DNA of 55,072 bases from Chloroflexi bacterium OLB15 (GTDB lineage: Bacteria > Chloroflexota > Anaerolineae > Aggregatilineales > Phototrophicaceae), in contig LMZS01000078.1 of NCBI GenBank assembly GCA_001567085.1, positions 1 through 55,072 on the forward strand, written 5' to 3'. Below the pieces are notes generated by a model. The model saw only the letters and a list, made by a program, of their open reading frames with translations, was not told where the DNA came from and did not search any database. Below are positions 53,908 to 55,072 of this stretch, one piece after another. Position numbers and translations under genes: made by a program. Positions within the stretch are counted from its first letter, which is position 1, and each line of letters opens with the position of its first letter.

Positions 53908-54729
53908 ATGCCAACACTCGAATATTCTGTTGATGAATTGATCTCGGTTTGCATTTCTCGCCAGGTGGTAGATGGTGAGGTGCTGGCACAGGGCATCAAT
54001 ACGCCGCTCGTCATGGCGGGCTATATTCTGGCGCAGTGTACCCACGCCCCGAACGTGTGCTTTGCTTCAGCTATCGGGCAAACCATTTCTGTGGATTGGT
54101 CGCCTCTTGGGGTCGCTCGCATTGAAGATTTCTGGCTTACACACGGCCTGATTCACGTCAGTTTCGCCGAAGCCGCGTTGGATTTGCTGCCCGGCTTTAA
54201 CCCCAAAGAGTTCTTTCGCCCCGCGCAGGTAGATGCAGTCGGCAATTTCAACAATATCGCATTGGGTGGCGACTACCAGCATCCGCGCTTGCGTCTGCCC
54301 GGCTCTGGTGGCATCCCTGATGTCACACCCCATTCCAACCAGATTTACCTGTATGTGCCGCGTCACAGCCGCTTAACCTTTGTGGAGAAGGTGGATTTTG
54401 TGAGTGGTCTCGGCCATGTGGAAAACCGTCCTGGTGGCTCCGGGCCGCGTTACCTGATCAGCGATTTAGGCCAATTCGATTGGGCAAACGGCCGTATGCG
54501 ACTCGTAAGCTATCATCAGGGACGCAGTATTGAAGCCATTCAGAAGAAAACGGGCTTTGCGCTGGAAATTGCGCCAGATATACGCGTAACCGAGCCGCCG
54601 TCTGCCGAAGAGCTTCGTTTATTGCGCGAAGTGATCGATCCCTTAAGCGTGCGCAAACTCGAAACTCTAGCAGGCGCTGCCCGCAAAGATCATCTGCGCT
54701 GGATTTTGGAACAGGAAGGTGCGTTATAA
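53908..54729 (+). CDS. CoA-transferase family beta-subunit protein (IpdB/GctB-like)
   Basis: 273 residues. Family parts include VDGEVLAQGINTPLVMAGYILA near the N-terminus, GFNPKEFFRPAQVDAVGNFNNIALG, PGSGGIPDVTP, LYVPRHSRLTFVEKVDFVSG and a late YLISDLGQFD. These match the glutaconate CoA-transferase/IpdB beta subunit. I do not find an obvious SENG-type motif with the catalytic Glu near residues 51-57, which would fit an IpdB-type hydrolase. No alpha-subunit gene adjoins: upstream is a divergent CNB gene and downstream is a convergent solute-binding protein. Confidence 0.8.
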   Translation: MPTLEYSVDELISVCISRQVVDGEVLAQGINTPLVMAGYILAQCTHAPNVCFASAIGQTISVDWSPLGVARIEDFWLTHGLIHVSFAEAALDLLPGFNPKEFFRPAQVDAVGNFNNIALGGDYQHPRLRLPGSGGIPDVTPHSNQIYLYVPRHSRLTFVEKVDFVSGLGHVENRPGGSGPRYLISDLGQFDWANGRMRLVSYHQGRSIEAIQKKTGFALEIAPDIRVTEPPSAEELRLLREVIDPLSVRKLETLAGAARKDHLRWILEQEGAL

Positions 54730-54732
54730 AAA

Positions 54733-54757
54733 GCGCGGGGTCTTTTACCCGTCGCGC
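54733..54757 (+). terminator. Terminator between the CoA-transferase and solute-binding protein genes
   Basis: GCGCG-GGGT pairs with ACCC-(GT)-CGCGC, with a 2-base bulge and a short loop, followed by CTCATTTATT. It begins 4 bases after the stop at 54729 and is preceded by A-runs, so it may serve both directions. Confidence 0.65.
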
Positions 54758-54769
54758 CTCATTTATTCC

Positions 54770-55072
54770 TCAGCCCACCAACCGCCAATCTTCCACGTTG
54801 CGGAAGCGATCTGAAGGCGTGCCGATGAAACCTAGCTGTAAGCCTTCCAGTCGGGGCGAAGTTACGTAGGTGAAAATCGGATAGTATAGGGGCAGCGCTA
54901 CGACGCGTTCGGCAAATTCGCGCTGAAATTCTTCGTAATCACGCGCGCGGTTTACCCCCCAGGGATCGCGCCGCGCCCGTTCTAGCAGCACGCTAATCCG
55001 CAGGTCATCAACGCCCGCATAGTTTTCGCCGTCCGGATATTGCCCCTCATTCCAGAAGCTGTATACATCGGG
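54770..55072 (-). CDS. C-terminal part of a family 5 extracellular solute-binding protein (partial)
   Basis: About 100 residues read in from the right edge of the window, so the start is outside. DVYSFWNEGQYPDGENYAGVDD followed by ISVLLERARRD is the usual C-terminal pattern of peptide/nickel-type ABC binding proteins (seen here in pieces). FAERVVALPLYYPIFTYVT and a final ring of Arg/Trp residues complete the domain. The sugar- or peptide-uptake role and partner permeases cannot be seen. Convergent with the CoA-transferase gene. Confidence 0.85.
   Translation of the reverse strand, partial: PDVYSFWNEGQYPDGENYAGVDDLRISVLLERARRDPWGVNRARDYEEFQREFAERVVALPLYYPIFTYVTSPRLEGLQLGFIGTPSDRFRNVEDWRLVG

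Overview
The window looks like a chromosomal segment of a Chloroflexota bacterium, probably Anaerolineae-like. The evidence is a set of family-level hallmarks: a TopA with an N-terminal DUF5679-like zinc ribbon, many secreted proteins with Pro/Thr/Ala-rich linkers, a membrane-anchored baseplate-J-domain protein, paired FHA-domain genes beside rodA/pbpA, and mixed ATG/GTG/TTG starts. The placement rests on gene content only; there is no rRNA gene to confirm it. Coding is dense and mostly on the minus strand. No stretch above 300 bases lacks a gene; the largest gap (41242-41499, 258 bp) holds an inverted repeat. I saw no tRNA, rRNA, CRISPR array, transposase or integrase.

Layout. Positions 1-205 are a near-perfect inverted repeat around a bidirectional terminator, in which the 3' end of a proline-rich membrane-protein gene appears twice, tail to tail. 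On the minus strand, ffh-rpsP-khpA-rimM-dprA-manC-topA (9322 to 1723) forms an information-processing operon with a good promoter at 9358-9386. Next come murJ, a metallo-beta-lactamase-fold hydrolase, a phosphoglycerate-mutase-like metalloenzyme and a flavin reductase (13195 to 9448). Then follow a C39-peptidase/TPR membrane protein and a PHP phosphoesterase. The cell-wall cluster fhaA-fhaB-SDR-mtnP-rodA-pbpA runs from 21343 to 15714. rpsF-ssb-rpsR plus a SurA-like foldase lie at 24011-21518. A surface-polysaccharide operon (GT2, GT4, GT39, YfhO, O-antigen ligase) runs from 32184 to 24144, with gmd-tatD, a DUF4397/SH3 secreted protein, ahcY and a PfkB kinase upstream. The right third carries an orphan CpaF-like ATPase, mtnA, a DsbA-like protein, a pyrimidine-nucleoside phosphorylase, a short binding protein, mltG, ruvX, the baseplate-J protein, alaS, a PPOX flavoprotein, tyrS, a TauE/SafE permease, a cyclic-nucleotide-binding protein, a CoA-transferase beta subunit and the tail of a solute-binding protein.

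How the genes fit together. manC and gmd make GDP-mannose and GDP-4-keto-6-deoxymannose for the glycan locus. mtnP and mtnA (methylthioadenosine) and ahcY plus the PfkB kinase (S-adenosylhomocysteine) recycle the by-products of SAM use. murJ, rodA, pbpA and mltG are peptidoglycan functions.

The observation I consider most important is the fhaA-fhaB-rodA-pbpA cluster. It matches the actinobacterial fhaA-fhaB-pstP-rodA-pbpA-pknA-pknB operon in order, but the phosphatase position is occupied by an SDR and mtnP, no kinase is present, and the PbpA homologue has lost all three catalytic motifs. Two conserved genes (dprA and the mutase-like metalloenzyme) each carry what looks like one missing C on the coding strand, so residual consensus indels are possible.
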